NCBI RefSeq assembly: GCF_003429665.1
Contig: NZ_QUWK01000007.1
Location: 62,001 to 126,000, forward strand
DNA from: Sphaerochaeta halotolerans
GTDB lineage: Bacteria > Spirochaetota > Spirochaetia > Sphaerochaetales > Sphaerochaetaceae
Length of the DNA: 64,000 nt
Reading direction: 5' to 3'
Shown piece by piece: positions 47,492 through 57,298 of the stretch (its first letter is position 1; the number at the start of each line of letters is the position of its first letter). The notes beneath the pieces were generated by a model. That model had not been told where the DNA came from, searched no databases, and saw nothing but the letters and a program-made list of their open reading frames with translations. A program made the translations under genes and the position numbers.

Positions 47492-50275
47492 CTAGGGATA
47501 CTTGATCAATTCACGGGGTTTGCTCCCATTGGGAGGACCAACATACCCCAGCTCTTCCATCTGCTCAACCATACGGGCAGCCCGGTTATACCCAATCTTC
47601 AAACGTCTCTGCAGGTAGGAGGCTGAAGCACACTTGCGTTCAACAACAATTGCAAGCGCCCTATCCATCAACGCTTCATCATCGTTTGAATCAGCACCCT
47701 CATCATCACTGCTTTCACTAGCCTTTGGTTCATCGTCTTCAAAGAAAGACTCATCGATAAACTCAGGCTCGCCTTGTGAGCTGACAAACGCTACCACCTG
47801 CTCCACTTCATTGTCACTCAGGAATGAACCTTGAATTCGCTCAGTAGCGGGGCTGCTGCTGGACATATAGAGCATGTCACCTTTCCCCAGCAGTTTGTCC
47901 GCCCCAGGTTCATCAAGGATGATACGGCTATCGGTCGAACTCGTCACAGCAAATGCGATACGGGTGGGAATATTGTTCTTGATCACACCGGTAATGACAT
48001 CAACAGAGGGCCGCTGGGTCGCAAGAACCAAGTGTATGCCGACCGCTCGACTCATGGCAGCAAGACGGCTGACCTTGCTCTCCATATCCTTGCCAACGAG
48101 ATGCATCAAATCAGCAAATTCATCGATAACCACCAGGATATAGGGGAGTTTCTCCCGAGCAAGACGGCTACTTTCTATCTTCTCGTTGTAGCCGATAATA
48201 TTCCTGACGCTCAAGGCTTGCAGCAGTTTGTATCGTCTCTCCATCTCATAGAGGCAGAAGTCGAGTGCCTTCAGCGTTTTCTTTGCATCAGTGATGACCG
48301 GAGTGAGCAGATGTGGAATTCCATTGTAAATGTTCAATTCTACGATTTTGGGATCAACCAGGATCATCCTGACCTGTTTTGGACTTCGCCTGAACAACAC
48401 AGAACAAATCAATGAGTTTACGCAAACACTCTTACCACTTCCCGTGCTTCCAGCAATCAAAAGATGGGGAGCCTTGACTACATCAACTACTACCGGTTCT
48501 CCCATCAAGCTGCGCCCCAATACCATGGGGATACCCAATGAGGAAGTGAGGTATGGTAGTATTTCACGGAACCCAATAATATCCCGCTTACGATTGGGGA
48601 TCTCAACGCCTACAGCCGATTTTCCAGGAATAGGTGCAACGATACGGACTTGTGTAGCCGCGAGGGCAAGGGCAATGTTGTCCGAGAGATTCACAATTGA
48701 ATTTACCCTCACACCAGGGGCAGGAAGTAGCTCGAACATGGTAACCGTGGGACCACGTACAATGTTGGTCAATTCAACAGTTATATTGAACTGTTCCAGC
48801 GTAGCAACCAAGAGTTTCCCTTGGTTGACCGTCTGCTCATCTACTACATCACCAATCTGTGGATAGGTCACCAGGATGGATTCATCTGGATACTGGTAGG
48901 TAATACGCCTGCGGTTGATCAAGGCGCTCCCTTCTCCTTTGGAGGAAAGGCCGCCCACCCCGCTGGCACTCTCGAGAGGATCTTCATCAAGCTCCTGACT
49001 TTCAGTCTGTACTTCCGCCCCTTCCAATATACCACCACCAATTGGTTGCGCAGTGCTCTGCGGTGCAAAGGTCGATTCTATCTGACTCTCTTGTTTTGGT
49101 GAATTTGCTCGGAAGAAGGGATCATCAACTTCTCGGTTGTGTGGGGTTTCTTCTCGCTTTTTCGGCTCATACTGGACCGAAAGAATCCGCTCCTTGATAT
49201 TCATATTTTGTGAGTCATTGGCTGGAGGTGTTTCAGCCTTTCCCTGTTGCTGTTCCACTGCCTGAGCAAGCATGCTTTTCACTTTGCCTTGAGGTTCATT
49301 CCTTCGCATGTTGTGCTTCCTTGGTGCTTTTCCCACTGCTTCCAATGCACCTTGCAGGAATCCTGATAATTGCACAGGTTCTTTTTCTTTAGCCGGCTGA
49401 GGATGTGTTTCTGCCTGTTTTTTTTGCGCTTCCAGTTCTCGTTGTTTTCGCTCTAGATACGAGACCCCATTATTTCGCTTTCGCTCCTCCCCGAGTGTAT
49501 GCAGCGCACCAATACTGACCTTTCCAACCTGCATCTCCTTCACTGCAAAGGTATCTTCCTTCGGTGGTTTCCGGTCAACTGGAGTATGCTTTCTCGACAA
49601 ACTCTCCAGGGAAGGCACCTCAGCGATGGAAGGGAAGGCAACCTTTTGGTCAGCAAAGCTCGTCCCCTCAATAGCCTCTTCAGCCTCCACGGGTTTCTTG
49701 CTGAGGGTAATGGTTTCCTCATCAGCCTCGATGGATTCCTGAGCCTTTGAAACACGTTTTTTCTTTTCCCCCCGCTTCTCTTTTGGAGTCTTGAGCTTCT
49801 CGCCTCTCGCCGTCTTGAACCGTTTCATACCGTCGCCGATCAAGGTGAAAATGATAAAAAGAGCCATCTCCACAAAGAATATGAGTACTATACGGAAGGA
49901 AGCACTACGCAAGTCCTCCGGTATGGTTCGTATGAGCAACGGACGAGTACTCCCCTGCATGAGATGACTGAGCACATAGAGTGTATAGGCCATAATGCCA
50001 GTGAGAGGGATCAATACATAGAAAAAGCGGTTTCGTACCCTAAAGGTGAAAATCATGATTGTCCAGATTCCAAGGAGTACGGCGAGAGGGACCAAGGAGA
50101 GGGAAGTGGGAGGAACGGTAAAAGAGAAAAAGCGATTCAGGAAAGAAACCACCCTATCCAGGAGAATATGGTGGATACCAAGACGTGGAAGAACTTCCAA
50201 CGCAACCACCACCAACGTTGACAGCAGGGAGGCTATCCCCAGTATCAAAGAACTTTTTCCACGGTCTTCCTTCAC
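47492..50275 (-). CDS. ftsK: DNA translocase FtsK/SpoIIIE
   Basis: A 927-residue septal DNA pump that clears and aligns chromosome termini at division. Four N-terminal helices (~10-160), a long charged linker (~165-460), then the motor: Walker A AGSTGSGKSVCVN (~615), Walker B ILVVIDEFADLM (~715) and TRIAFAVTSSTDSRIILD. The C-terminal gamma winged helix that reads polar KOPS motifs is intact (ASYLQRRLKIGYNRAARMVEQMEELGYVG). It sits between rsmG and the aminotransferase gene. Confidence 0.94.
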   Translation of the reverse strand: MKEDRGKSSLILGIASLLSTLVVVALEVLPRLGIHHILLDRVVSFLNRFFSFTVPPTSLSLVPLAVLLGIWTIMIFTFRVRNRFFYVLIPLTGIMAYTLYVLSHLMQGSTRPLLIRTIPEDLRSASFRIVLIFFVEMALFIIFTLIGDGMKRFKTARGEKLKTPKEKRGEKKKRVSKAQESIEADEETITLSKKPVEAEEAIEGTSFADQKVAFPSIAEVPSLESLSRKHTPVDRKPPKEDTFAVKEMQVGKVSIGALHTLGEERKRNNGVSYLERKQRELEAQKKQAETHPQPAKEKEPVQLSGFLQGALEAVGKAPRKHNMRRNEPQGKVKSMLAQAVEQQQGKAETPPANDSQNMNIKERILSVQYEPKKREETPHNREVDDPFFRANSPKQESQIESTFAPQSTAQPIGGGILEGAEVQTESQELDEDPLESASGVGGLSSKGEGSALINRRRITYQYPDESILVTYPQIGDVVDEQTVNQGKLLVATLEQFNITVELTNIVRGPTVTMFELLPAPGVRVNSIVNLSDNIALALAATQVRIVAPIPGKSAVGVEIPNRKRDIIGFREILPYLTSSLGIPMVLGRSLMGEPVVVDVVKAPHLLIAGSTGSGKSVCVNSLICSVLFRRSPKQVRMILVDPKIVELNIYNGIPHLLTPVITDAKKTLKALDFCLYEMERRYKLLQALSVRNIIGYNEKIESSRLAREKLPYILVVIDEFADLMHLVGKDMESKVSRLAAMSRAVGIHLVLATQRPSVDVITGVIKNNIPTRIAFAVTSSTDSRIILDEPGADKLLGKGDMLYMSSSSPATERIQGSFLSDNEVEQVVAFVSSQGEPEFIDESFFEDDEPKASESSDDEGADSNDDEALMDRALAIVVERKCASASYLQRRLKIGYNRAARMVEQMEELGYVGPPNGSKPRELIKYP

Positions 50276-50318
50276 AACTCGCTCCTTTGTAGGTAAACAC
50301 CTGTTCCTTCAGATGGTA

Positions 50319-50978
50319 TCAAATCTTTGTAAGAACGCAAAGCGTACGATTTGCATCCAGATGGGGAACCGTGAGGGGAAAAACCTCTGCACTCCAACGG
50401 CTTTTGCATTGTGATGCAACCTGGATCAGTTCTGATTCAACCTGTTCCCCTATACCTTTGTATGCGCAGACGAGGCCACCATCACTCAGTATAGGCGCTA
50501 CATCATCAAGAATTTCCACCAGAGGCCGAAAAGCCCGGAAGGTAATTACATCAAAGTGTTGACGTACCTGTTTCAAGTCCTGAGCGGCAATTTGCACCCG
50601 CTCAGATAATCCGGTAGCTACCAGGGCATTTCGTAAGAAATTCACTCGCCGCTCCATCCGCTCTACCAAAGTGAAGGGATACGCATTCAGAGCAATGGCA
50701 AGGGGAATACCGGGAAGGCCTGCTCCTGAACCAAGATCGGCAAAAGAGGGGGTTTCATACTGCCGGGCAAATTCCCCGATCTTTCCTACTGCAGAGAGAC
50801 TGTCGAAGATGTGACGAATGACCAAATCGTCGCCTTCAGCTCCAACCAACTTGTAGATAGGATTAAAGAGCTCCACCTCTGCTATATAGCGCTCCAGTTG
50901 CTGCAACTGCTCAGCAGAAAATGAGAGTTGCATGGCATCCAGGCCTTCCTTGATCAAGGCCTCATACTTACCGCTCAC
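50319..50978 (-). CDS. rsmG: 16S rRNA (guanine-527-N7)-methyltransferase
   Basis: A 219-residue SAM-dependent methyltransferase (GidB). [18 protein letters not shown] (~72-89) is the SAM-binding motif, [15 protein letters not shown] (~98-112) and [14 protein letters not shown] (~140) are typical. It overlaps mnmG by 11 bp, the classical gidA-gidB pairing. Confidence 0.93.
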   Translation of the reverse strand: MSGKYEALIKEGLDAMQLSFSAEQLQQLERYIAEVELFNPIYKLVGAEGDDLVIRHIFDSLSAVGKIGEFARQYETPSFADLGSGAGLPGIPLAIALNAYPFTLVERMERRVNFLRNALVATGLSERVQIAAQDLKQVRQHFDVITFRAFRPLVEILDDVAPILSDGGLVCAYKGIGEQVESELIQVASQCKSRWSAEVFPLTVPHLDANRTLCVLTKI

Positions 50979-52782
50979 GATGGCCTCCCCTGTCCAGATG
51001 CACGATCAGAAGGGCAATATCGCTATTGCGTACCCCACTGATTCGGGAAGCCTGCCCCACTGAAATAGGCCGTACCAATTTCAGTTTTTCCTTCCCCTCT
51101 GTACTCAGTCCATCCAATGCATCATAGTCGAAATCCTGGCTGATATGGAGACTTTCCAGTTTTTCAAATCGGTTGATCTGTCGTTCCTGACGATTGATGT
51201 ACCCTTCATACTTTACATCAAGTTCCACTTGGTACTTGATAGGCTCTTCAAAACCTGAGAGTTCGGGAATAGACTCCTGGAGACTAGCCATTGTAACCTC
51301 TGGCATCTTCAGAGCCTGGATTGCACTCTTATCGGCCAGTTTACGCTGACGAAGCAGATCCTTAACCGTTTCCATCTTCTCCAGCTTCTGGCGGAGACGG
51401 GAAAGGCTCTCCTCAGACTGCAAACCTACACGAAAACCTTTCTCGGTAAGGCGTTGGTCACAGCTATCATGTCGGAGATTGAGACGATACTCTGCCCTGC
51501 TGGTAAACATACGGTAGGGTTCTTTGGTTCCCATGGTAACCAGATCATCAATCAGCACCCCGGTATAGGCTTCATTGCGGCTGAGCACCAAGGGTGGTTC
51601 CCCTTTGAGTTTCTGTGCTGCATTGATTCCTGCCATCAAGCCTTGACAGGCGGCTTCCTCGTAGCCACTGGTACCGTTGGTCTGGCCTGCAATGAACAGA
51701 TTCTCAACCAGTTTGCTCTCCAGGGAAGGGTAAAGGGCTTGTGGATTGATGAAATCGTATTCCACTGCATAGGCTGGGCGCATGATCTGAGCATGTTCCA
51801 AGCCTTCAATGCTATGAACAAAATCCCATTGTACATCCTCAGGAAGGGAGCTAGAGATACCATTAAGATACATCTCCTCAGTGCCGATGCCCTCCGGTTC
51901 TACAAAGATTTGATGACGATTACGATCAGGAAATCGCACCACTTTATCTTCAATCGAAGGGCAATAGCGAGGACCGGTTCCGACAATCTTCCCTCCATAC
52001 AGGGGGGATCGATGGATATTATCCCGTATGATCGCATGAGTCTTCTCATTGGTCCAGGTAATGTAGCAAGGGACCTGGGGTCTGTTGATGCTGTCATAGT
52101 CGAAACTGAAGGGCATCATGAGTTCTTCCCCATCCTGCACTTCCATCTTGTCGAAATCCAGGGAGGACTTGCGGACCCTTGCGGGGGTACCGGTCTTCAA
52201 CCGTCCGACTGGGAAACCCTTTTTCCGGAGGTTGGTACCCAAGCCAATGGCAGAGGGTTCGTCCAAACGCCCATTGGGAGCATCATATTCCCCTATGAAG
52301 ATTTTTCCCTCCATGAATGTCCCTGTGGTCAGGACAACAACGTTGGCGGAGATGGTATGCTGTCTCTCGGTAATGACCCCTGTTAGGCGCTTACCTGTTG
52401 GGTCGAGTAAAAAATCGACAACCGTATCCATGAACAAAGAAAGGTTGTGTTCACTCTCCAACGTCTCCTTGGCAAGCCTTGCATAGGTGAATTTATCAGC
52501 CTGTGCACGGGGAGCTTGTACAGCCGGCCCGCGCCTCCTATTGAGTATGCGGTACTGTATCATGGAGTGGTCTATCAGGTGGGCCATCTCTCCACCGAGG
52601 GCGTCAACTTCCCTGACGATGTTTCCCTTGGAAAGCCCACCAATTGCCGGATTGCACGACAAACGCCCGATTGCATCGAGGTTCTGGGTGATCAAGAGCG
52701 TCTTGAATCCTATTCGGGAGAGAGCCAAGGATGCCTCAATACCGGCATGTCCTCCTCCCACTACAATTGCATCATAATCCAT
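50968..52782 (-). CDS. mnmG: tRNA uridine-5-carboxymethylaminomethyl modification enzyme MnmG
   Basis: A 604-residue FAD enzyme (GidA) that acts with MnmE on U34 of several tRNAs. The Rossmann FAD motif [14 protein letters not shown] is at residues 7-20, [23 protein letters not shown] and [14 protein letters not shown] follow, and the C-terminal helical domain (~550-600) is complete. It starts 3 bp after the mnmE stop, so partner enzymes are made together. Confidence 0.95.
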   Translation of the reverse strand: MDYDAIVVGGGHAGIEASLALSRIGFKTLLITQNLDAIGRLSCNPAIGGLSKGNIVREVDALGGEMAHLIDHSMIQYRILNRRRGPAVQAPRAQADKFTYARLAKETLESEHNLSLFMDTVVDFLLDPTGKRLTGVITERQHTISANVVVLTTGTFMEGKIFIGEYDAPNGRLDEPSAIGLGTNLRKKGFPVGRLKTGTPARVRKSSLDFDKMEVQDGEELMMPFSFDYDSINRPQVPCYITWTNEKTHAIIRDNIHRSPLYGGKIVGTGPRYCPSIEDKVVRFPDRNRHQIFVEPEGIGTEEMYLNGISSSLPEDVQWDFVHSIEGLEHAQIMRPAYAVEYDFINPQALYPSLESKLVENLFIAGQTNGTSGYEEAACQGLMAGINAAQKLKGEPPLVLSRNEAYTGVLIDDLVTMGTKEPYRMFTSRAEYRLNLRHDSCDQRLTEKGFRVGLQSEESLSRLRQKLEKMETVKDLLRQRKLADKSAIQALKMPEVTMASLQESIPELSGFEEPIKYQVELDVKYEGYINRQERQINRFEKLESLHISQDFDYDALDGLSTEGKEKLKLVRPISVGQASRISGVRNSDIALLIVHLDRGGHRER

Positions 52783-52785
52783 ATA

Positions 52786-54114
52786 TTATTTACCTACACA
52801 AAATCCACTGAAGATTGTCTCAAGAATATCGGAGGGGGTAACCTCTCCGGTCAACTGACCAAGATTGTCCAACGCCTCACCCAACTCAACTGCAGTGATA
52901 TCCAATGGGATATCCTCATCCACCAAGGCGAGCGCTCGGCCAAGTGCTTCCTCACTTGCATTCAAGAGTTGGTACTGCCGCTCTGATTCAATGATTAAGA
53001 GCTCATCGGCACTGACAGAGAATCCACTGGTCAGCCTGGTGGAGATCTCATGCAACAAACGATCCACTCCTTCCCCACTTTGGGCACTGATAGCCAGCTT
53101 TCCTTTGGGCGGCTTTGCAAGATCACTCTTGTTGTACACCACCAAGGTTCGCTCATCCTCTTCAGGTACGTGACCCATCAGGGTACTGTCAACAAGGAAT
53201 ACCACCAAGTCAGCTTGCCCGATCAAACGCTCTGTTCGTTTTATGCCTTCTCGCTCAACACTATCAGAGCTTTCCCTCAGTCCTGCTGTATCGTATAACC
53301 GAATCGGGATACCCTCGATTGATAGATCTGCTTCAATGTAATCGCGGGTGGTCCCATTTATGGGACTGACTATTGAGCGTTCCTGTTTGAGCAACAGATT
53401 GAACAGCGAGCTTTTCCCTGCATTGGTAGAACCGGCAAGTACGATTCTGGCTCCACTCTTATACAACTTTCCTACTTGGTAGGTCTCAGAGAGATGATGG
53501 AGCTGGGCTATCAAATCGACAAGTTGAGTCCGAGGAAATACAAATTCATCCAGTTCATCCTCAGCATAATCAAGTTGTACTTCTACCGCAGCCATGATCT
53601 GCATCAATTGTTGCTTGAGGGAACTGATCCGTTCCTTCAAGCTTCCTTCGAGTCTCCCCAAGGCAAGTGCCCTGGATCGTTCACTCTGGCTTACAACCAG
53701 TTCCTGGACTGCTTCTGCCTGGGTCAGATCCAACCTGCCGTGCAAGAACGCACGGAAGGTGAACTCACCACCTTCTGCACTGCGCATACCCAATTGGGAG
53801 AACAGAGACAAAATCTCCTTGATTACAGCAAGTGAACCATGACAAGAAAACTCCAGAGCTTCCTCCAGGGTATACCCATGTCCTTCTGTATAGACGGCAG
53901 CAACAACCTCATCAATCTTTTTCCCTGCCTCATCCTGCAGGTATCCATGTACCAACGTGGCATTACCAGCTTCTTTCAGGGATTTAGGCCGGGAAAACCG
54001 GGTGGCCAGCAGCGCTTTGCACCCCTCCCCGCTCACCCTGATGACCGCTAATGCACTCTGTGCCCATGGGGTGGCAAGGGCATAGATGATATCGTCTGTT
54101 ACATACTCTCTCAT
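52786..54114 (-). CDS. mnmE: tRNA modification GTPase MnmE
   Basis: A 442-residue GTPase (TrmE). The N-terminal formyl-THF-binding domain (DDIIYALATPWAQSALAVIRVSG), the G domain with G1 AGSTNAGKSSLFN (~205), G2 region GTTRDY, G3 DTAGLRES (~255) and G4 NKSD (~320), and the C-terminal FCVGK with the family's catalytic Cys are all present. The ORF-track start 14 codons earlier is unlikely; MREYVTDD matches the usual N-terminus. It diverges from epmA across 67 bp. Confidence 0.94.
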   Translation of the reverse strand: MREYVTDDIIYALATPWAQSALAVIRVSGEGCKALLATRFSRPKSLKEAGNATLVHGYLQDEAGKKIDEVVAAVYTEGHGYTLEEALEFSCHGSLAVIKEILSLFSQLGMRSAEGGEFTFRAFLHGRLDLTQAEAVQELVVSQSERSRALALGRLEGSLKERISSLKQQLMQIMAAVEVQLDYAEDELDEFVFPRTQLVDLIAQLHHLSETYQVGKLYKSGARIVLAGSTNAGKSSLFNLLLKQERSIVSPINGTTRDYIEADLSIEGIPIRLYDTAGLRESSDSVEREGIKRTERLIGQADLVVFLVDSTLMGHVPEEDERTLVVYNKSDLAKPPKGKLAISAQSGEGVDRLLHEISTRLTSGFSVSADELLIIESERQYQLLNASEEALGRALALVDEDIPLDITAVELGEALDNLGQLTGEVTPSDILETIFSGFCVGK

Positions 54115-54181
54115 AGGAGTGAGTATACTGTTTTGCACGGTATGCTTGCAACACAAGCGACCCTTTGGCTATGATGCACCC

Positions 54182-55174
54182 ATGAAAACAGCAGCACAGC
54201 AAAGGAGTAGGATGAACAAGGCGATCCGCACCTTCTTCGATGAACGTTCCTATACCGAAGTTGATACCCCTATTCTTAGTCCTACCCTCATACCAGAGGC
54301 TACCATAGAGAACTTTTCCACGCGGTTTGAAAATCCCTTTCTTCCATCCAAGGACCTGTATCTGGTTCCTTCCCCTGAAATTTTCATGAAGCAACTCATT
54401 GCAGATGGACTCGGCAGCATCTACCAGATCAGCCATTGCTTCAGAAACAGTGAACAACTTGGACATATCCACAATATAGAGTTCTCAATGCTTGAGTACT
54501 ACACGGTAGGTGCAGATGAACAGGATTCCATTACCTTGAGTGAGGAGCTTATTGCCTCGTTGCTTTCTGCGGACAGTCCTGAAGACCTCAGACCTCCGTT
54601 CAGGAGGATGACAGTCGAAGAGGCAATGCTCTCCTATACGGGAATAGATCTGAAAAAGCACCAACAACAGAGTTCACTTGCCTCAGAAGCACGGAGACTA
54701 GGGCTCTCAATTCCGACCGAACCTGAAAGCTGGGAAGACACATTCAACAGGATCTTCCTTACATTTGTAGAACCGAAACTCCCTCAAGACCGTCCGTTGG
54801 TACTCGAGCAGTATCCGAGGCAGATCGCCTGCCTAGCCAAGTCAGACGGTCTTTATCGCCGCAGGTGGGAACTGTATATCCGTGGCGTAGAAATTGCCAA
54901 TTGCTATGATGAGGAGCGGGGAGAGAACGCCATCTCCGCCTACTATCAGAGTGAGTATGCAAAACTGATTGAAAACAGGATGGTCAGTGGTTCGGTTATC
55001 CCTGATACCGACCCAACCCTTGCCCATACTTTTGCCTCAATGCCCCAGTGTTCTGGTGTTGCAATGGGGCTTGACCGCCTGTTGATGTTGCTCATGGACA
55101 AAATGAGTCTGCAGGGGGTGATTCTTTTTCCGCTTTCTGATATGCTGAGGAATGGCAATACGCGTAATTTGTAA
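54182..55174 (+). CDS. epmA: EF-P--lysine lysyltransferase (EpmA/PoxA)
   Basis: A 330-residue class II lysyl-tRNA synthetase paralogue without the anticodon-binding domain. Motif 2 is QISHCFRNSEQLGHIHNIEFSMLEYY (~85-110) and motif 3 is GVAMGLDRLLMLLM (~297-310). It attaches lysine to EF-P, whose gene follows after 18 bp. The start at 54182 (MKTAAQQRSRMNKAI) matches family length; the longer ORF-track start would read through the mnmE promoter. No epmB (lysine aminomutase) is seen in the window. Confidence 0.92.
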   Translation: MKTAAQQRSRMNKAIRTFFDERSYTEVDTPILSPTLIPEATIENFSTRFENPFLPSKDLYLVPSPEIFMKQLIADGLGSIYQISHCFRNSEQLGHIHNIEFSMLEYYTVGADEQDSITLSEELIASLLSADSPEDLRPPFRRMTVEEAMLSYTGIDLKKHQQQSSLASEARRLGLSIPTEPESWEDTFNRIFLTFVEPKLPQDRPLVLEQYPRQIACLAKSDGLYRRRWELYIRGVEIANCYDEERGENAISAYYQSEYAKLIENRMVSGSVIPDTDPTLAHTFASMPQCSGVAMGLDRLLMLLMDKMSLQGVILFPLSDMLRNGNTRNL

Positions 55175-55192
55175 CTATACGAGGTAATACAC

Positions 55193-55756
55193 ATGATTAA
55201 AGCAGGCCAAATCGATAAGGGAACCGCCTTATTGATCAAAGGACAACCCTTTGTGGTCGTTGACCGAGAGTTCGTGAATCCCGGAAAAGGCTCCGCCTTC
55301 GTTCGGCTGAAGATGAAGAGCCCCTCAACAGGCCAGACCTTGAGTGAAACGATGAAGACCCAGGATAACGCTGAAGACATCAGTGTAATGGACCGTGACT
55401 GTCAGTATCTGTACAATGATGGAGAGCATTTCCATTTCATGATGACTGATACCTTCGAGCAGATTGAGGTTCCCATGAGCACTTTCCCGGATTATGAGTT
55501 TCTCATGAAAGACGGGGAGACCTATCGGTGCACATTCTGGGAAGACCAGTTGCTCGACATCCAGCTTCCCCCAAAAGTCATCTATTTGGTAGCAGAAGCT
55601 GAAGAAGCGGTAAAGGGTGACACCGTTCAAGGTGCAACCAAGTACGTTACCACGGAAACAGGACTGAAGGTCCGGGTACCAATTTTCATCAAGCAAGGTG
55701 AGAAGATTCGCATCAATACTGAAACAAAAGAGTATATTGAACGAGTCAACAACTGA
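55193..55756 (+). CDS. efp: Translation elongation factor P
   Basis: A 187-residue EF-P that relieves ribosome stalling at polyproline. Three beta-barrel domains fit the length. The modified loop is VNPGKGSAFVRL with Lys at the lysylation position (~residue 33), consistent with the adjacent epmA rather than an Arg-type rhamnosylated EF-P. Co-transcribed with epmA and closed by a strong terminator. Confidence 0.95.
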   Translation: MIKAGQIDKGTALLIKGQPFVVVDREFVNPGKGSAFVRLKMKSPSTGQTLSETMKTQDNAEDISVMDRDCQYLYNDGEHFHFMMTDTFEQIEVPMSTFPDYEFLMKDGETYRCTFWEDQLLDIQLPPKVIYLVAEAEEAVKGDTVQGATKYVTTETGLKVRVPIFIKQGEKIRINTETKEYIERVNN

Positions 55757-55772
55757 CCAATCCCTTGCTACC

Positions 55773-55806
55773 AAACCCCCATGAACATCCTTGGGGGTTT
55801 TTCTTT
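55773..55806 (+). terminator. Terminator of epmA-efp
   Basis: AAACCCCC pairs with GGGGGTTT around a 12-base loop, followed by TTCTTTAG. Confidence 0.88.
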
Positions 55807-55889
55807 AGACAATTTTGTCTAATTCCGACATATTCTTGGATAATACATACTCATTATCTTCTTTGTATAAAACTACTTACCATAAGTTT

Positions 55890-55918
55890 TTGACATCTTA
55901 TGTGTAAGCCCGTACACT
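55890..55918 (+). promoter_or_regulatory. Promoter of the sugar ABC importer operon
   Basis: TTGACA (55890-55895), 17-bp spacer, TACACT (55913-55918), 32 bases before the ATG. The -10 is nearly the same as that of the orphan ATPase gene (TACAGT). Confidence 0.78.
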
Positions 55919-55950
55919 ATACACAACACGAACAATAAGGAGTGATTTGT

Positions 55951-57231
55951 ATGAAAGCAAAAAACGTTCTCATCACCATCTTGGTGACCCTCTTGTTGCT
56001 ACCGGGAGTCCTCTTCGCCCAGGCAGCTGCCGAGAAAACTGATTCGAACACGATGCGTCTCGCTTGGTGGGGTAACCCTACCCGAGATGAACGCACCTAC
56101 AAGGCCGTCCAAATGTTTGAAGCTAAGAATCCGGGAGTCACAATTGAGACCGAGACAACCGGTTGGAGTGGCTATTGGGACAAGATGAACACCCAGGCAG
56201 CCGCAGGGAGCCTCCCTGACCTTATGCAACATGACTATGCATACATGCTTCAGTGGGTAGAGAGGAATCAGCTCGCTGATCTTACCCCCTATGTAAACCA
56301 GGGAATCATCGACCTCTCCAAGATCAATGACTCCTTCCTTACAGGTGGCAGGGTTGACGGTAAATTATATGGCATCAGCTTGGGCACCAATGCAGTTTGT
56401 CTAACCTATGATCCTGCTGTTCTCAAGAAGGCGGGCATTTCACAAATCGACAGCACAACCTGGACTTGGGAAGATTTTGAACGCATCGCCATACAGGTAT
56501 ACCAGAAGACTGGTGTACAGACCATCCCATTCTTCACCACTGATCCCAAGGTTGGGTTTGACAACATGATCCGTCAGACCGGCGCATCCACCTATGGTAA
56601 AACAGGACTCGGTTTTACCGATCCCGCAGTTCTGCGTGAGTTCTATGCAATCCAGCTCAGACTCCTTGATGCGGGTGCTCTCATCAAACCGGAAACAGCC
56701 TTTGTAACAGTCAGCCCCGAAGAAGGAGCAATGGCAAAGGGGGATACATGGGTTGAATTCATCTGGTCCAACCAATTTGTATCCACTCAGGCTGCTGCAC
56801 AACGCCCGCTCGAAATAGCAATGCTTCCCAACATCAAGAATGCTAAGGCTAAGGGAACATTCCTCAAGCCTTCCATGTTCTTCAGCATTCCAGCTACTGC
56901 AGAGAATCCTGAACTTGCAGCCAAATTCCTCAATTACTTTGTCAATGATATTGAAGTCAATGAAATGTTGATGGGTGAACGTGGCGTTCCCATTCCTGAT
57001 GATGTGCGTGAGCACATGGCTACAATGGTTGATCCAATCAACAAGCAAATTTTCGATTACATCAGTCTTGTTTCCAAGAATGCAGGACCGATTGATGCTC
57101 CCGATCCGGCAGGCAGCGGCGAGTTCCTCAAGATGGTACGTGATGTAACCCAAGAGATACTCATGAAGCGTGTATCCCTCAATGAAGGGGTTGCAAAGAT
57201 CATGAGCAGAGGAAACGAAATTCTGAAGTAA
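55951..57231 (+). CDS. Sugar ABC transporter substrate-binding protein
   Basis: A 426-residue extracytoplasmic binding protein of the family 1 (MalE-like) type. Signal peptide at residues 1-~25 (VLITILVTLLLLPGVLFAQA), then LAWWGNPTRDERTYKAVQMFEAKNPGVTIE, the standard first strand. No lipobox Cys is present. GGAG before the ATG at 55951 fixes the start. Two permease genes follow, and the facing GH105-type hydrolase suggests an unsaturated pectin-derived oligosaccharide as ligand (inference). Confidence 0.92.
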   Translation: MKAKNVLITILVTLLLLPGVLFAQAAAEKTDSNTMRLAWWGNPTRDERTYKAVQMFEAKNPGVTIETETTGWSGYWDKMNTQAAAGSLPDLMQHDYAYMLQWVERNQLADLTPYVNQGIIDLSKINDSFLTGGRVDGKLYGISLGTNAVCLTYDPAVLKKAGISQIDSTTWTWEDFERIAIQVYQKTGVQTIPFFTTDPKVGFDNMIRQTGASTYGKTGLGFTDPAVLREFYAIQLRLLDAGALIKPETAFVTVSPEEGAMAKGDTWVEFIWSNQFVSTQAAAQRPLEIAMLPNIKNAKAKGTFLKPSMFFSIPATAENPELAAKFLNYFVNDIEVNEMLMGERGVPIPDDVREHMATMVDPINKQIFDYISLVSKNAGPIDAPDPAGSGEFLKMVRDVTQEILMKRVSLNEGVAKIMSRGNEILK

Positions 57232-57250
57232 GAGCAACGGTACACTATGG

Positions 57251-57276
57251 GGAAGACCTGCCCCCCAAGGTCTTCC
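57251..57276 (+). other. Intercistronic stem-loop between binding protein and permease genes
   Basis: GGAAGACCT pairs perfectly with AGGTCTTCC around an 8-base loop; no T-run follows. Such stems commonly protect the binding-protein mRNA and lower downstream permease expression. Confidence 0.65.
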
Positions 57277-57298
57277 TCTATAGCCGGAAGGAGCATCC

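Noticed and set aside
51454-52386. 310-codon plus-strand ORF over mnmG
   Set aside because: Shadow of mnmG, which carries all FAD and family motifs on the other strand.
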